The notes below the pieces were generated by a model. That model made no database searches. It was given only the letters and a program-made list of their open reading frames with translations, and was not told where the DNA came from. A stretch of 64,000 bases of DNA. Source: Scenedesmus sp. ARA3. Taxonomy: Eukaryota; Chlorophyta; Chlorophyceae; Sphaeropleales; Scenedesmaceae. Location: positions 62,001-126,000 of the forward strand of contig RWJK01001560.1 in the NCBI GenBank assembly GCA_004335835.1, in the 5' to 3' direction. The position numbers and the translations under genes are program-made. This document shows positions 47,325-57,107 of the stretch, piece by piece (position 1 is the first letter of the stretch; each line of letters starts with the position of its first letter).

Positions 47325-49115
47325 TGCAGTTTCAGCCCTTTTTCATCGACCCTGACGCGCCTGATGTAGTGCGTGCCAGGCCCAAGCGCGCCGCTGCTCG
47401 CGACGCAGACAAGCGGCGCAAGCAGCTGGGGGCAGCAGTGCCAGCACTGCCGTCAGCTGGCAAAGCAACAGGCAGTAGTCAGGCTGGCAACGTCACAGCA
47501 GCAGCAGAAGCAGCAACAGCAGCAGCAGTGTCTGGATCTGAGCAGCAGGGGGCAGGCAGGAAGCGGGGAAGAACCACAGGGCCTGCAGGCAACCCACCAC
47601 CACCAGCAGCAGCGGCGGCGCCGGTTCTGCATGGTAACAGCAGCAGGCGGACGCGGAGTGGCAGCCGCAGGGCTGCAGGCGTGCGGCGGCGCGACACAAC
47701 AGGCAGCTCAGCGGCTGGCAGCAGCGGCCAGGCAGCAGCGAAGCGGCATAAGGCGGGCCCTGCTGCTGCCAGCAAGCGGCAGCAGCACCAGCAGCAGCAG
47801 CGGGGAGCTGGCAAGCGCCGCGCAGCGGCCAAGAAAGCTGGCAGTGAGGACAGGGACAAAGAAAATTCAGACTCGCAGCAGCAGAGCAGCGAGGGCAGCA
47901 GTGATGTGGAGAGTGATGATGAGGGCTTGCTCAGCAGCAGCAGCCCAGAAGTGTCCAACATGAGCGACAGCAGCAGCGAGTGGGCTGGCAGCGGCGACGA
48001 TGGCAGCGACAGCGACAGTGACGCTGCTGCTGGCGGTGACAATGATAGTGAGGAAGACAGCGACTACGGCCAGGCAGCAGCAGCAGCAGCAACAGGCAAG
48101 CAGGGATCAAAACGCAAGCAGGGATCAAAACCAGCAGCAGCAGCAGCGCCGAGCAACAAGCGCAAGGCTGCCAATCAGCGCCAGGGCACACCAGCTGCTG
48201 CCGACAGCACAGCAGCAGCGGCTGCTGCCGCAGCCGCCAGCGGCGGCAGCAGCGGCAAGAGCTTGCCTGCTGCGGTGCGTGCAGCGCAGGGCGCAAACCC
48301 AAAGGGCGGCAGGCCGCTTGGCAGCGGCAACAGGGGCCAGATGGTGCCTCGCTACAAGGACCCTGGGGGCCAGCTCAAGTTTGGCTGCAGGTCCACGAGC
48401 TACACGGGGGTGTACCGCTGCAAGCGCAACACGGTGCGCTGGCGCACGCAGTTCAGCTACGGCGGCAAGGTGAGGGGCCAGGGGATTGGTTGGGTTGGTG
48501 CCTGGACATGATGCTGGGGGTTGAGAGGCTCTGCTTGTGCTGTGAGCCTGCATGGCAGCGCAGTGCTGGCTGGAAATGCTGCGCTGGCAGGGGCAGCTTG
48601 GCGGAGGCTGCCACAACAACAAGGCCGCCACGCACCGCACAGCTGTAGATGTGTCCACCCTATCTGTAGATAGATGCAGCATGTCGTTGTTATGCAGTGT
48701 TGTAGCCGTCCAATGCTGGGCAACAACACTCTCGCCTCATCATATCAGTTTTCTGCCCTCTTTTCTGCGCCTGCAGGTGCTCAATGTGGGCAGCTACAAC
48801 ACCGAGGCAGAGGCTGCGCAGGCCTGGAATGCAGCAGCCATCCACTTCAGGGGCCGCGCCACGCTGCTGAATGCAGTGCAGCCGCAGCTGCCTGAGGATG
48901 GAGGCGTGGCTGTGGCCACCAGCCTGCCGCAGCCGCCCTGGGGCTCTCAGCTGCTCAACAGCATGCCGGGAGAAGGGGAGGAGGAGGGAAAGGAGGGAGA
49001 GGAGGAGCGGCAGGAGAGGGAGGAGGATGCTGAGGCAGCAGCAGCTGGGGCGGCCAGTGCTGCACAGCAACAGCAGCAGCAGCAGCAGCAGCCGGCTGCA
49101 GGCGTTGATGGGTGA
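42641..49115 (+). CDS. AP2-domain transcription factor B
   Basis: Two exons, 42641-48469 and 48777-49115, encode 2055 residues. The AP2 domain (about 1919-1978) has YTGVYRCKRN, VRWRTQFSYGGK, an intron, then VLNVGSYNTEAEAAQAWNAA and IHFRGRATLLN. A GGRPLGSGNR motif lies 31 residues before it, as in the divergent paralogue. The first 1880 residues are Gln, Ala, His, Pro and Ser low complexity with many uninterrupted polyGln tracts, an 11-residue tandem repeat at about 291-330, a scatter of SP/TP sites (FVTPKAKPPSY, GFLTPASRRPP) and basic clusters (RRRRKRQ, KRRKQLG, SRRTRSGSRR). An acidic Ser/Asp block (about 1780-1820) precedes the DNA-binding part, and the C-terminus is Glu-rich then Gln-rich. 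It starts at an ATG (MQANQGAAGRAW). It is probably a regulator whose activation domain is very large. Confidence 0.88.
43511..43634 (+). repeat. 33-bp coding tandem repeat in AP2-B
   Basis: Units starting at 43511, 43544 and 43577 plus a partial one encode GHMAGPGHMTA-like 11-residue repeats (His, Met, Gly rich). They differ by single bases. Confidence 0.92.
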
Positions 49116-49592
49116 AGTCAACCACCGCAGCGTCTGGTCACCTTGCGTCGGCAGTCACGGCAGTCACGGGGCTGCGGGGTGGGCATATGGCCACTGGCAG
49201 CTGCTGCTGCAGCCGGCTGTCATAACGGGTTTTGAACAAGCTGTTACCTGGGTGGGGGCAGCGGCGCCGTGCAGGACCTGTTGGGGTCCTTGCATGGCAC
49301 AATGCTGCGTGTGTTGGGATGTACAACAAGTTTGGAGTTTCTAGTGTGGAGCCTGAAGGCGCCGAAGCATGCTTGAGCAGAGTAGAGCACGCACGTGTCT
49401 GTTTGCACCCCGTCTGCAATTGGTTCAGGACTTTGGCAGCATGCTTGACCCCTCCCATCTGCATTGCACGAACATGCAGACTGCAAATGGACTGCAATGT
49501 CTGCTGGCAGCAGGCATGGAATCTCGAGTGGGTGGGCATTGATCTCTGTCTGAATTCCCTGCTCTCTTGAGGGCGAGCTGCAGTCTTCAGCT

Positions 49593-50906
49593 TCACATGT
49601 GTGATATGTGTTTGCACAAGTGTGTGCATGCGTGTGAGCAGCATATGTGCTCATCTCTTCTGAGTGGCTGTCGTGTTTCCTTCTTGTTTCCTCTAGCGCT
49701 CCATGTACAACAGTGATACCCTTGCAAAGTGTTGCAGGTGCACACTTGCACGCCTGCTCTGCACCATCTGGCCGTGTGCCAGCGAGGCATGGCATCATGA
49801 CAAGCACGCCATGCATGCCATACATGGTGATCTCTTGATCTGCTTGATCTGCTTGATCTGCTTGATCTGCTTGAATGGGCTTGCTTTGAGAGCTGCCGAA
49901 CTTGCACTGCAGGATTTAAGGCTGTGCCATGGCAGGGTGCAGCGGTGTCACTGATCAATGGCTTAGCCAGACATGCCATGTTGACAGTGTTTGAGGGGTG
50001 TTTGCCTTGTCGCCTGCTGATGTCTTTGAACACGCCTTGCATGCTGTCCTTTGTCATGCGTTGCTTGCAGCTTAATTGCTTCCTTGGTGCCTTCATGCAT
50101 TTGAGTTGTTCTTGCACTGCATTGCACATTGATGTTGCGCTGCATTTTTGATCCACTTGAAGTCGCTCCTCATTTGCATGTTGCACTGGTGCAGCTGCAC
50201 CAAATGTTGGGGTTGCATAGAACGACCAGAGGAACAGGCTGTGGAAAGCGTCAGCTGTGCAGGGGCAGCAGCAGCAAGCTTGCCAGCAGTTTTCAGTGGC
50301 AAGGTTGCCAAGCATTTCTTGCAGTAGTTGCATGTTGCATTGATGTGCCATGCAGCATTGGGCAAAGCCATGCTGCGCCCTTTGCTGAGTGGGAGAAGCT
50401 TTTGTATTCTGCATTATTGATCCGCAGCAAGCCAGTCGGCAGCAATGCCCACCTTCTGCTGACTGTCCCCACAGCACGTGTGACTGTATTGAACCGGGAG
50501 CAATGCAAGCCACCATGGGTGGTCGCAAGTCGGGTGTCGTGTGCACCATACTGCACCAATTGGCAGCAGCATTGCGCGCATTTCCAACATCTTGAGTCAG
50601 CCTGGCAGGCCTGCTGGCCATCTGCTGTTGATGGCGCAAGCATTGTAACGATGTGTGTGTAGGTTTAATCCTGTGTGTTTGCAGTAAGTCCTGGTAGCTG
50701 AACTTTGATGTCATCAAGTCATTCGGCTGGGGTGGTAGCAGGGCTAGCGATGTGCGCAGAGCAGATGTGCGCAGAGCAGATGTGCGCAGAGCAGCTGCTG
50801 CTGTCGTGCTGCAGCACCAGCTGGTGACTAAACTGTCAACAAAGTAGCAGTTGGGAAGCGTGCACGTACGGTTACGTGCTTTCTGATAGTGTAAGGGACA
50901 TATCAT
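49593..50906 (-). CDS. Long intronless open frame, doubtful gene
   Basis: An ATG-started frame of 437 codons opposite the AP2-B 3' region. It encodes no domain I recognise. Composition is Cys, His, Gln, Ser and Met rich, as expected from the TGCA-rich noncoding DNA here, and a run of SRSSRSSRS comes from a 9-bp repeat. No introns, unlike every accepted gene. Its length without a stop is unusual for noncoding DNA of this base composition, so I list it, but it is more likely fortuitous or part of an antisense transcript. Confidence 0.15.
   Translation of the reverse strand: MICPLHYQKARNRTCTLPNCYFVDSLVTSWCCSTTAAAALRTSALRTSALRTSLALLPPQPNDLMTSKFSYQDLLQTHRIKPTHTSLQCLRHQQQMASRPARLTQDVGNARNAAANWCSMVHTTPDLRPPMVACIAPGSIQSHVLWGQSAEGGHCCRLACCGSIMQNTKASPTQQRAQHGFAQCCMAHQCNMQLLQEMLGNLATENCWQACCCCPCTADAFHSLFLWSFYATPTFGAAAPVQHANEERLQVDQKCSATSMCNAVQEQLKCMKAPRKQLSCKQRMTKDSMQGVFKDISRRQGKHPSNTVNMACLAKPLISDTAAPCHGTALNPAVQVRQLSKQAHSSRSSRSSRSSRSRDHHVWHAWRACHDAMPRWHTARWCRAGVQVCTCNTLQGYHCCTWSARGNKKETRQPLRRDEHICCSHACTHLCKHISHM
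49835..49874 (+). repeat. 9-bp tandem repeat (TTGATCTGC)n
   Basis: About four copies of TTGATCTGC in the AP2-B 3' region. Confidence 0.9.
50749..50793 (+). repeat. 15-bp tandem repeat, three copies
   Basis: Three identical copies of GATGTGCGCAGAGCA. Confidence 0.95.
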
Positions 50907-51286
50907 GGCTGGTCAATTCATAGCTATGTGAAGCCTACAGGCTGATCAGCGGGCACTGTAGCACTGCATCCGGTTGACAGCAACACCATCCGGCACCCGA
51001 AGTACCTTTTCAACATGATTCTGAGCTTGTTTTCGTGGCAGTCGAGGGGGTACCGTGGCCAGATTGTTGCTTTTCAGGCACCATGAGCTGGATCTTGACC
51101 GGCGATGTGTCAGTGCCACTTTCGTCTCGTCCGTCGCCCAGCTATGCTTATTTCTGGCGCATATTACAGACAGCACATTCGTAAAGCTACTATCACTAGC
51201 CTTAATCATCTTAGTGCTTCTAGTGTGTCTGTGCGACCAGCCTGACATCGGGCAAAGTCCAGCAAGCAGGTCCTGACAACGTCACC

Positions 51287-53690
51287 ATGGCCTTCCGTGC
51301 TATTGCTCTGCTCTTTGCGGCCGTTTTCGTCGTTTGTGCGACGTCCGCGGCTGCACAGGCCACCCCCAACCATCGGGGCAAGTCCCCAAAGGGGACCGGC
51401 TGTGGCTTCAGACACATCGAGCTGTCTCTTCCCGTGAGTGCTGATACGTTTCTTCTCAACGCAGGGCGGTCGCTCAAGCAGCTGCTGCAGTAGCCCACCC
51501 GCCAGCTCATGAACTCAGCAAGATGCATGCTGGAGACGCAGGTCAGCTGACAGCATTGTTTATCATCGTTTTATATGCCAGTTTGTCTCTCACTGTTAAT
51601 AATTGGAACGCAAGGCTGCCCCTTCGCACACCGTAGGAGGGTCGCACACAGCTTTCAAACGGCTCTGCCCTGCCACGGCAGGCACGTAGCCCCGCTCGGT
51701 TGACTAAATCTCTCTTAAAATCAGCTTCTATTACTTGTGATGCATGAGCTCAGTCACCCAGTTTCACAGCACTGTCATCGACTCGGCCGTGACTGACCTC
51801 TCGGGTTACCCTGCCCTGCCTGCCTTGCAGTTCACCCCGATTGCTGCGGACCGCATCTTCCCCGCAACGCCAGCCATCAAGGATGCTCCCATCGCAACAA
51901 GCATCGTGCGCTCGTGAGTGCTTCCTGAAATGAGCAGCTGCCTGACACACTGCTGCTGCAGACTTGGCTTTTCTGGTTGCGCAGCGTGTGCTGGCACCTA
52001 CATGCATCGCCACTCAATTTCACAAAGCAGCCTTATGTTGTCCTCAAAAAATGCATTGTTTTCCCTCACCTGCAAGCTGGCTGCCCACATGCCTGGTTAG
52101 TCAGGGACCTGCATGCTGTGTGGCATCCCAATAAATGGTCTTGACCTGCATGCTGTGCTACGACACACATTACTGCAATTGCCTGCCAGAGGGGTAATTT
52201 ATCCCCTACAACAGCAGTACACCACAGGAGAGCCGAGTGCCCGGAGAACAACTTGTGAAAGAAGATGCCACTTTACGAAACCTGCAGTCAAAGCGTGCAC
52301 AGCCCTCGTGCTGCTACTCATAATGACCACCTGGTGTCTGCCCCCGCTGTCTTGCTGGTGTGCAGCTTCTACCTGCGCCCAGAGGGCAAGCCAGACGGCT
52401 CCAACATCGCCATCGCCACCGTCAATGCCATCACCATGCAGCCTCCCACTGATGGCAACCAGCGTGTCGTCAACGCTGCTGTCAATGCCAAGGTGGGTGA
52501 AAGAGAGCGTAGACACTTTCAACTTTTAAGGTGGGTGATGCTGCTGGCATGATGTGACAGCACATCCTCACCCTTGCTGCTGCTGCTGCTGCTGCTGTGG
52601 TTGTCATTTCGTTGCCTTAACTCGAATCACCGCCTGCTGCTGCCGCCGCCGCTGCCATCACCGCTGCAGTTCGCGTCCACAGCTGACAGCCAGTACAACG
52701 GCTGGGTGACTGGCCAGGGCGTTCTGAACTACGACTTTGCTGGAGCGGTGAGTGGCACAGCAGGGCCTGGCGCTTGCCCTGCCGCCTGCTCGATGACAAT
52801 GCTGTGGACCAGTCATTTGTGGCGTGTGTGCGACACACCTAGGTCACAGCACGACTTGCATAGGAGCCCTGTTGTGCTGCACGTTTTGAGGGACGCCTGC
52901 ATCCCTTTCGCCGTGTGTTGCATTTCAGGCCTCTGTCCTGGATGCTGTCAACTAGCATGCATCCCGGATACAATGTGCAGCATAAAGGTGACCTGCGTTG
53001 TCGTTGCTGCTGTTGCATCAACGTCCTGTAGCCAGCACTGCTGTTTGGGCTTGTGCAGCAACTGCGCTGTGGCTGGCCTGAGCAACTGTGACATCTGCTG
53101 CTGCTGCTGCTGCTGCTGTTGTTGTGGCGATGCAGGCCCCCGCTGTTTCATCTGACTACGCCATTACTGGCGGTTCAGGCGACGTGAGTGGCAGCCGCAG
53201 CTGTAATTCATGTGCTGACAAGCTGGGCTGCTGCACCACCTATTTACATCTGCGATTGCACCGTATGGATCACACACGCTAAACATGCCAATCACACCAT
53301 GGGCCACATGCATCTGCATGACAGCTTCACCACTGCTTATGCCATTGTTGATAGATTGTCATCAAGGAAAATGTTTTGTACCTTCTGGCAGCAGCTTCAT
53401 ATGTCATGCACCTCAAAAATGCCATCTGTGTCCAGTCTGCCTGTAGCTCTGTGTGTGCTGCATGCACTTTGGCATGCGCTTTCCTAGCTAAAGGGACGCT
53501 AACTGCTGCAGCCACAACATAACTCACCACCTCACACTGCACACGGGTGCTGCTGCTGCTACTACTGCTGCTGCTGCTGCTGCTGCAGTTCCTTGGAGCT
53601 ATCGGCACCCTGACCTCCACCATCATTGGCACGCAGGGAGCCCTTGTGCTGAAGCTTGATGTGCCTATTAGGCAGTGCTTCAACGCCTAA
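51287..53690 (+). CDS. Secreted dirigent/AOC-barrel-like protein
   Basis: Exons 51287-51433, 51831-51913, 52366-52492, 52670-52747, 53136-53183 and 53589-53690 encode 194 residues. A clear signal peptide opens it (MAFRAIALLFAAVFVVCATS, cleavage probably after AAAQA), so the product enters the secretory pathway. The mature part has CGFRHIELSLP, an SFYLRPEGKPDG segment, GQGVLNYDF, and then YAITGGSGDFLGAIGTL. The last matches the GGTGxFxxARG signature of the dirigent/allene oxide cyclase barrel only loosely. Plant members act on phenolic or fatty-acid intermediates; here no substrate can be inferred. Three Cys remain in the mature chain. Introns 3 to 5 carry CTG runs before the acceptor. The family call is tentative; the gene model is firm. 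Confidence 0.75.
53549..53586 (+). repeat. CTG-rich tract abutting the last-exon acceptor
   Basis: CTG units with two ACT interruptions run into the acceptor CAG at 53586-53588. Confidence 0.9.
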
Positions 53691-53896
53691 GCACCGGCAC
53701 GCGTCTTCATGCAACTGGTTGTACGCCTGTACACGTTGCTAGGTGCCGAACCTCAGCGCACTCAAGCACAGAGCTGCAGTGCAAAACGTTTTTGCAGCGG
53801 GTCCACCTTCCACCACTGCCAAGGGGGCTCCCACATGATTTACGCAGCATTGATGAAGAGGCACCACAAGTGTGGGATGGCAAGAAGCGCATGTTT

Positions 53897-54025
53897 TGGG
53901 TGAAGTACGGATGGTGAATGAAGTACGGATGGTGGGATGAAGTACAGTTGGTGGGTGAAGTACAACTGGTGTGTGGAATACAGATGGTGCATGGAGTGCG
54001 CTTGGTGGGTGCAGTACATTTGGGT
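53897..54025 (+). repeat. Degenerate 18-19-bp minisatellite
   Basis: About seven units of the type TGAAGTACGGATGGTG, diverging to TGAAGTACAACTGGTG and TGGAGTGCGCTTGGTG along the array. Confidence 0.88.
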
Positions 54026-54201
54026 GTTCCTTGACAAAGGTTAATAATTGCAGAAAACATTCATGGGGACGGCAGTGCTGTCGGCCTTGGGATGGTGAGG
54101 CTCAACTGACATCGCATACACAACATGTTGCCTGTACAGGCGCCTGTGTGGTCTGTTCTGCACGTGGGGCATGGGTCTGCTGGCAGCTGCAGCAGCGGCG
54201 G

Positions 54202-54545
54202 ACTTGGCACAAGAGTTCACGGCGGATGGTTATAACGGTTATGACACACAGCTCGTTTTGAGACCTTCACACAAACGCATGTTGGGGCATGACATGAGCA
54301 TTGCGCTGGCACAGCCGGGACATGCCAGCTGCATGTTGGCAATGCTTCTTGAGTATAGGCCCGGCAGTTTGTTACTTGGCACAAGAGTTCACGGCGGATG
54401 GTTATAACGGTTATGACACACAGCTCGTTTTGAGATCTTCACACAAACGCATGTTGGGGCATGACATGAGCATTGCGCTGGCACAGCCGGGACATGCCAG
54501 CTGCATGTTGGCAATGCTTCTTGAGTATAGGCCCGGCAGTTTGTT
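54202..54545 (+). repeat. 172-bp tandem duplication, almost identical
   Basis: 54202-54373 and 54374-54545 are near-identical; I see one difference (AGACCTTCAC against AGATCTTCAC). It begins ACTTGGCACAAGAGTTC in both copies. Confidence 0.95.
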
Positions 54546-57107
54546 GTACCTCCTACTACTGCACTGGTTTGACTAGTTCAAGAACTGACCTGCAGCCTGC
54601 GCTGCGCTTGCACGTCTGAGAGCATACACTGTCAGGCTCTGTGGCAGAAGGGGGCTGCACGGTCGCCCTAACGCAGGCAGTTTATAAACTGCCTGTTAGG
54701 TATGACGGGTCTTGGCCGCACTGTGTGTGTGGCATACCCTGACCAAACAGTGCACTGGTGCCACGTGGCACGGTGACATTCACTGTTTATTGTGCGCTGT
54801 TGGCAGTTGGGGCGAGTTTGCCCTTGCCTCAGTGTTTAGCAGTCGCCTTGTACCTCGTTAATCCTGTTAACGCTGTTCGCCTATGCCTAAGCCAGCTGCA
54901 GTTCCAGGAACAAGGGTCTGAGCAGCAGCTAGGCTCTAACTCGGAGTTGCAAGATAGTCTGCTACTTTGATACGCATGCAACGGCAATGGCTTTACTGAA
55001 CAATGCAGCAAACGCAACAAGCGAGAACAATAGAGGTTTTGAGAGAAGGGCAGTTACACGTGGAAACCATGCAGGACAGCGAGTCAAAATTTGGATGACT
55101 ATGCTCAGCAGCCAACCAGGAACACCCAGGCTAGCCATGCACCAATCAGGGGGCGTGGGCGCTGTCCCAACAGTACCACGATGTCATGCCACGAGAAGCA
55201 AGCAAATCATTTGCAGAGTCGCACAGGGCACAGCCCTGCGATCAAACATAGATACATCCAACACTGTGAGGCCCCAAGCACTGGGCAGTCACACACACCT
55301 GCATCAAGCCTGCGAGTGCAACCACAAGCAGGGAGTCTCGTCAGATACAAGCACACTAGGGCGCGCCACAGCAGTGTCAGCGCCAGTCACAGAAGCATAC
55401 ACCACATGTCCCAACACACAGCGGCACAGCAGGCTGCTGATGCCGCTGCTGCTGCTCCCATGCCTTCAACGGCAACCGCACGCTGCCACCATCAGCCGCA
55501 ACAAACGAATGAAAAGCTGCCCGCCGCAATCGCAGCAGCCGCACCAACGCTTTTCTTGTTTTTAAATTTCACAATCGGTAATACACATCAACAAGTGGGG
55601 CGCAGGCAGCGTCTCCGTGCACCTGGGGCGTGCTGTCAACCCCTTGTCAACCCCGGGTGACACATGCAACATGATAGCTGGGCGTCACATGCCCTTTACC
55701 TGAACCTTCAACAAAAGGCTCACAAGCCAGTGTTGCCGCCGCCCGGCAACAAACACCACCAGTCTGCCCGTTGCGACAGCAACTGCAACCAGCAAGCTCC
55801 CTGCAGTCACTCCACCCCCAGCACACATGCCTGCTGCATACAGCAAGCCCACACACATGGTATGTTTGCCAACACACACGCGCACACATGCACACTCCCG
55901 AGATGTACCCATGTAACAGCCGGCCACTCCAACAGGGCGACCGCTGGACACACGTCAAGCAGGCTGCCATGCTGCAGCCGCACACCACCGCCAGCAGACG
56001 TAACATAGCCTGCTGCTGCTGTTCCACCTCCATGCACCACAATGCAACTGTCTGATGACATGCGGCCTGCTAAGCAGCGAGGCCACACTGCTGTCACGTT
56101 GACAATCAAAGAGCTAATCCAGAGCCAGGCAACACAGCTCTTGACGTGCGCGCAACCCATGCAACACAGCCGCATCACAATGCATGCTCTCTACTGTCAC
56201 TCCGCCCTGCACATGCTTCCAGGACTGCTGCAGACTGCTCCATTCAGAATGCACAGCTGCCATGCTAGGCCAGCAATGCTGCACGAATAAGAGGCCAGCC
56301 TGGCAGGGGCACTGAACAACACAGAGGCACAGCAGACGCCAGCGCGCCTTGCCACCCTACAAGCTCCGTGAAAAAGAACTGCGTTGGTGTTGGTTGACGG
56401 CATCCCACACCCTGCACAACAGCGAACTTCTCTCTGCACGCACAATCTCTCTGCACGCACACAAGAGGATACTGCAGCAGACAGACGTGCCCACAACACA
56501 AGCCTGGCAGCCGACAGCTGCCAGCCACATTGTCAAGACTCCGTCATACAATGCTCAAAAACAGACCAAGCCGACACTGCCAACACGTTTGCACACCACA
56601 AACGTCAAGCATGTTCACTAGGCAACATAAAGATATGTAGGACCCAGGCAAGTGGGCAACATGCTGCATTGAGCAGGCACACATGCAGCGCAACCTGCTC
56701 TGCTGCTAGCTCCACTTGACTTGCGCCTACACCACCATGCCAGCACACCAAACACACGGTCAAGCTACACTGGCTGCAGCAGCTGCCGCTGCTTGCTGCT
56801 GCCTGCTGGCCACAGCCGCTGCGTAGCCAACACGCCCGCATGTCTAGCCGCCAACCCGAGCCCTGCCAACAAAACAGATTGCGCAAGACCCTACACTCCT
56901 GCGTCCACAGCCGGCCATGTGGAGACCCAACCCCAGCCCCAAACCAGCCCCAAGATACCAGACACCATCATGGCTGACGCAGCACGAGACCACCCGCTGA
57001 TCTGTCACTTCAAGCCAGCTAGCTGTGCAGGGGCAGCGCAAGGCAAGTGCCAGCTAAGGCCCCAGCCCCGCAGCTGCCGCCCCGCTGCACACTGCTGTTG
57101 CACCTGC

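Larger units (their letters stand above)
49116..51286. other. Intergenic after AP2-B
   Basis: 2.2 kb with AP2-B 3' sequence and the promoter of the next gene. The only plus-strand TGTAA I noticed is at 50644-50648, so the 3' UTR could be 1.5 kb. It contains short tandem repeats (49835-49874, 50749-50793) and a long minus-strand open frame (49593-50906). Confidence 0.5.
53691..57107. other. Convergent intergenic region with satellites
   Basis: 3.4 kb between the dirigent-like gene and the cyclin gene. It contains an 18-19-bp minisatellite (53897-54025) and a 172-bp duplication (54202-54545). A minus-strand TGTAA (TTACA) is at 55054-55058, about 2 kb past the cyclin stop. No protein-coding gene recognised; open frames are short and featureless. 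Confidence 0.5.

Noticed and set aside
37100..48400. Many long plus/minus frames of Ser, Ala, Gln, Cys or Leu runs overlapping the AP2 genes
   Set aside because: They are the other frames of CAG/CTG repeat-rich coding exons; they lack any non-repeat conserved sequence.
54560..57100. A hidden gene in the convergent region
   Set aside because: No domain, exon series or codon pattern could be assembled on either strand; open frames are short and composition-driven.
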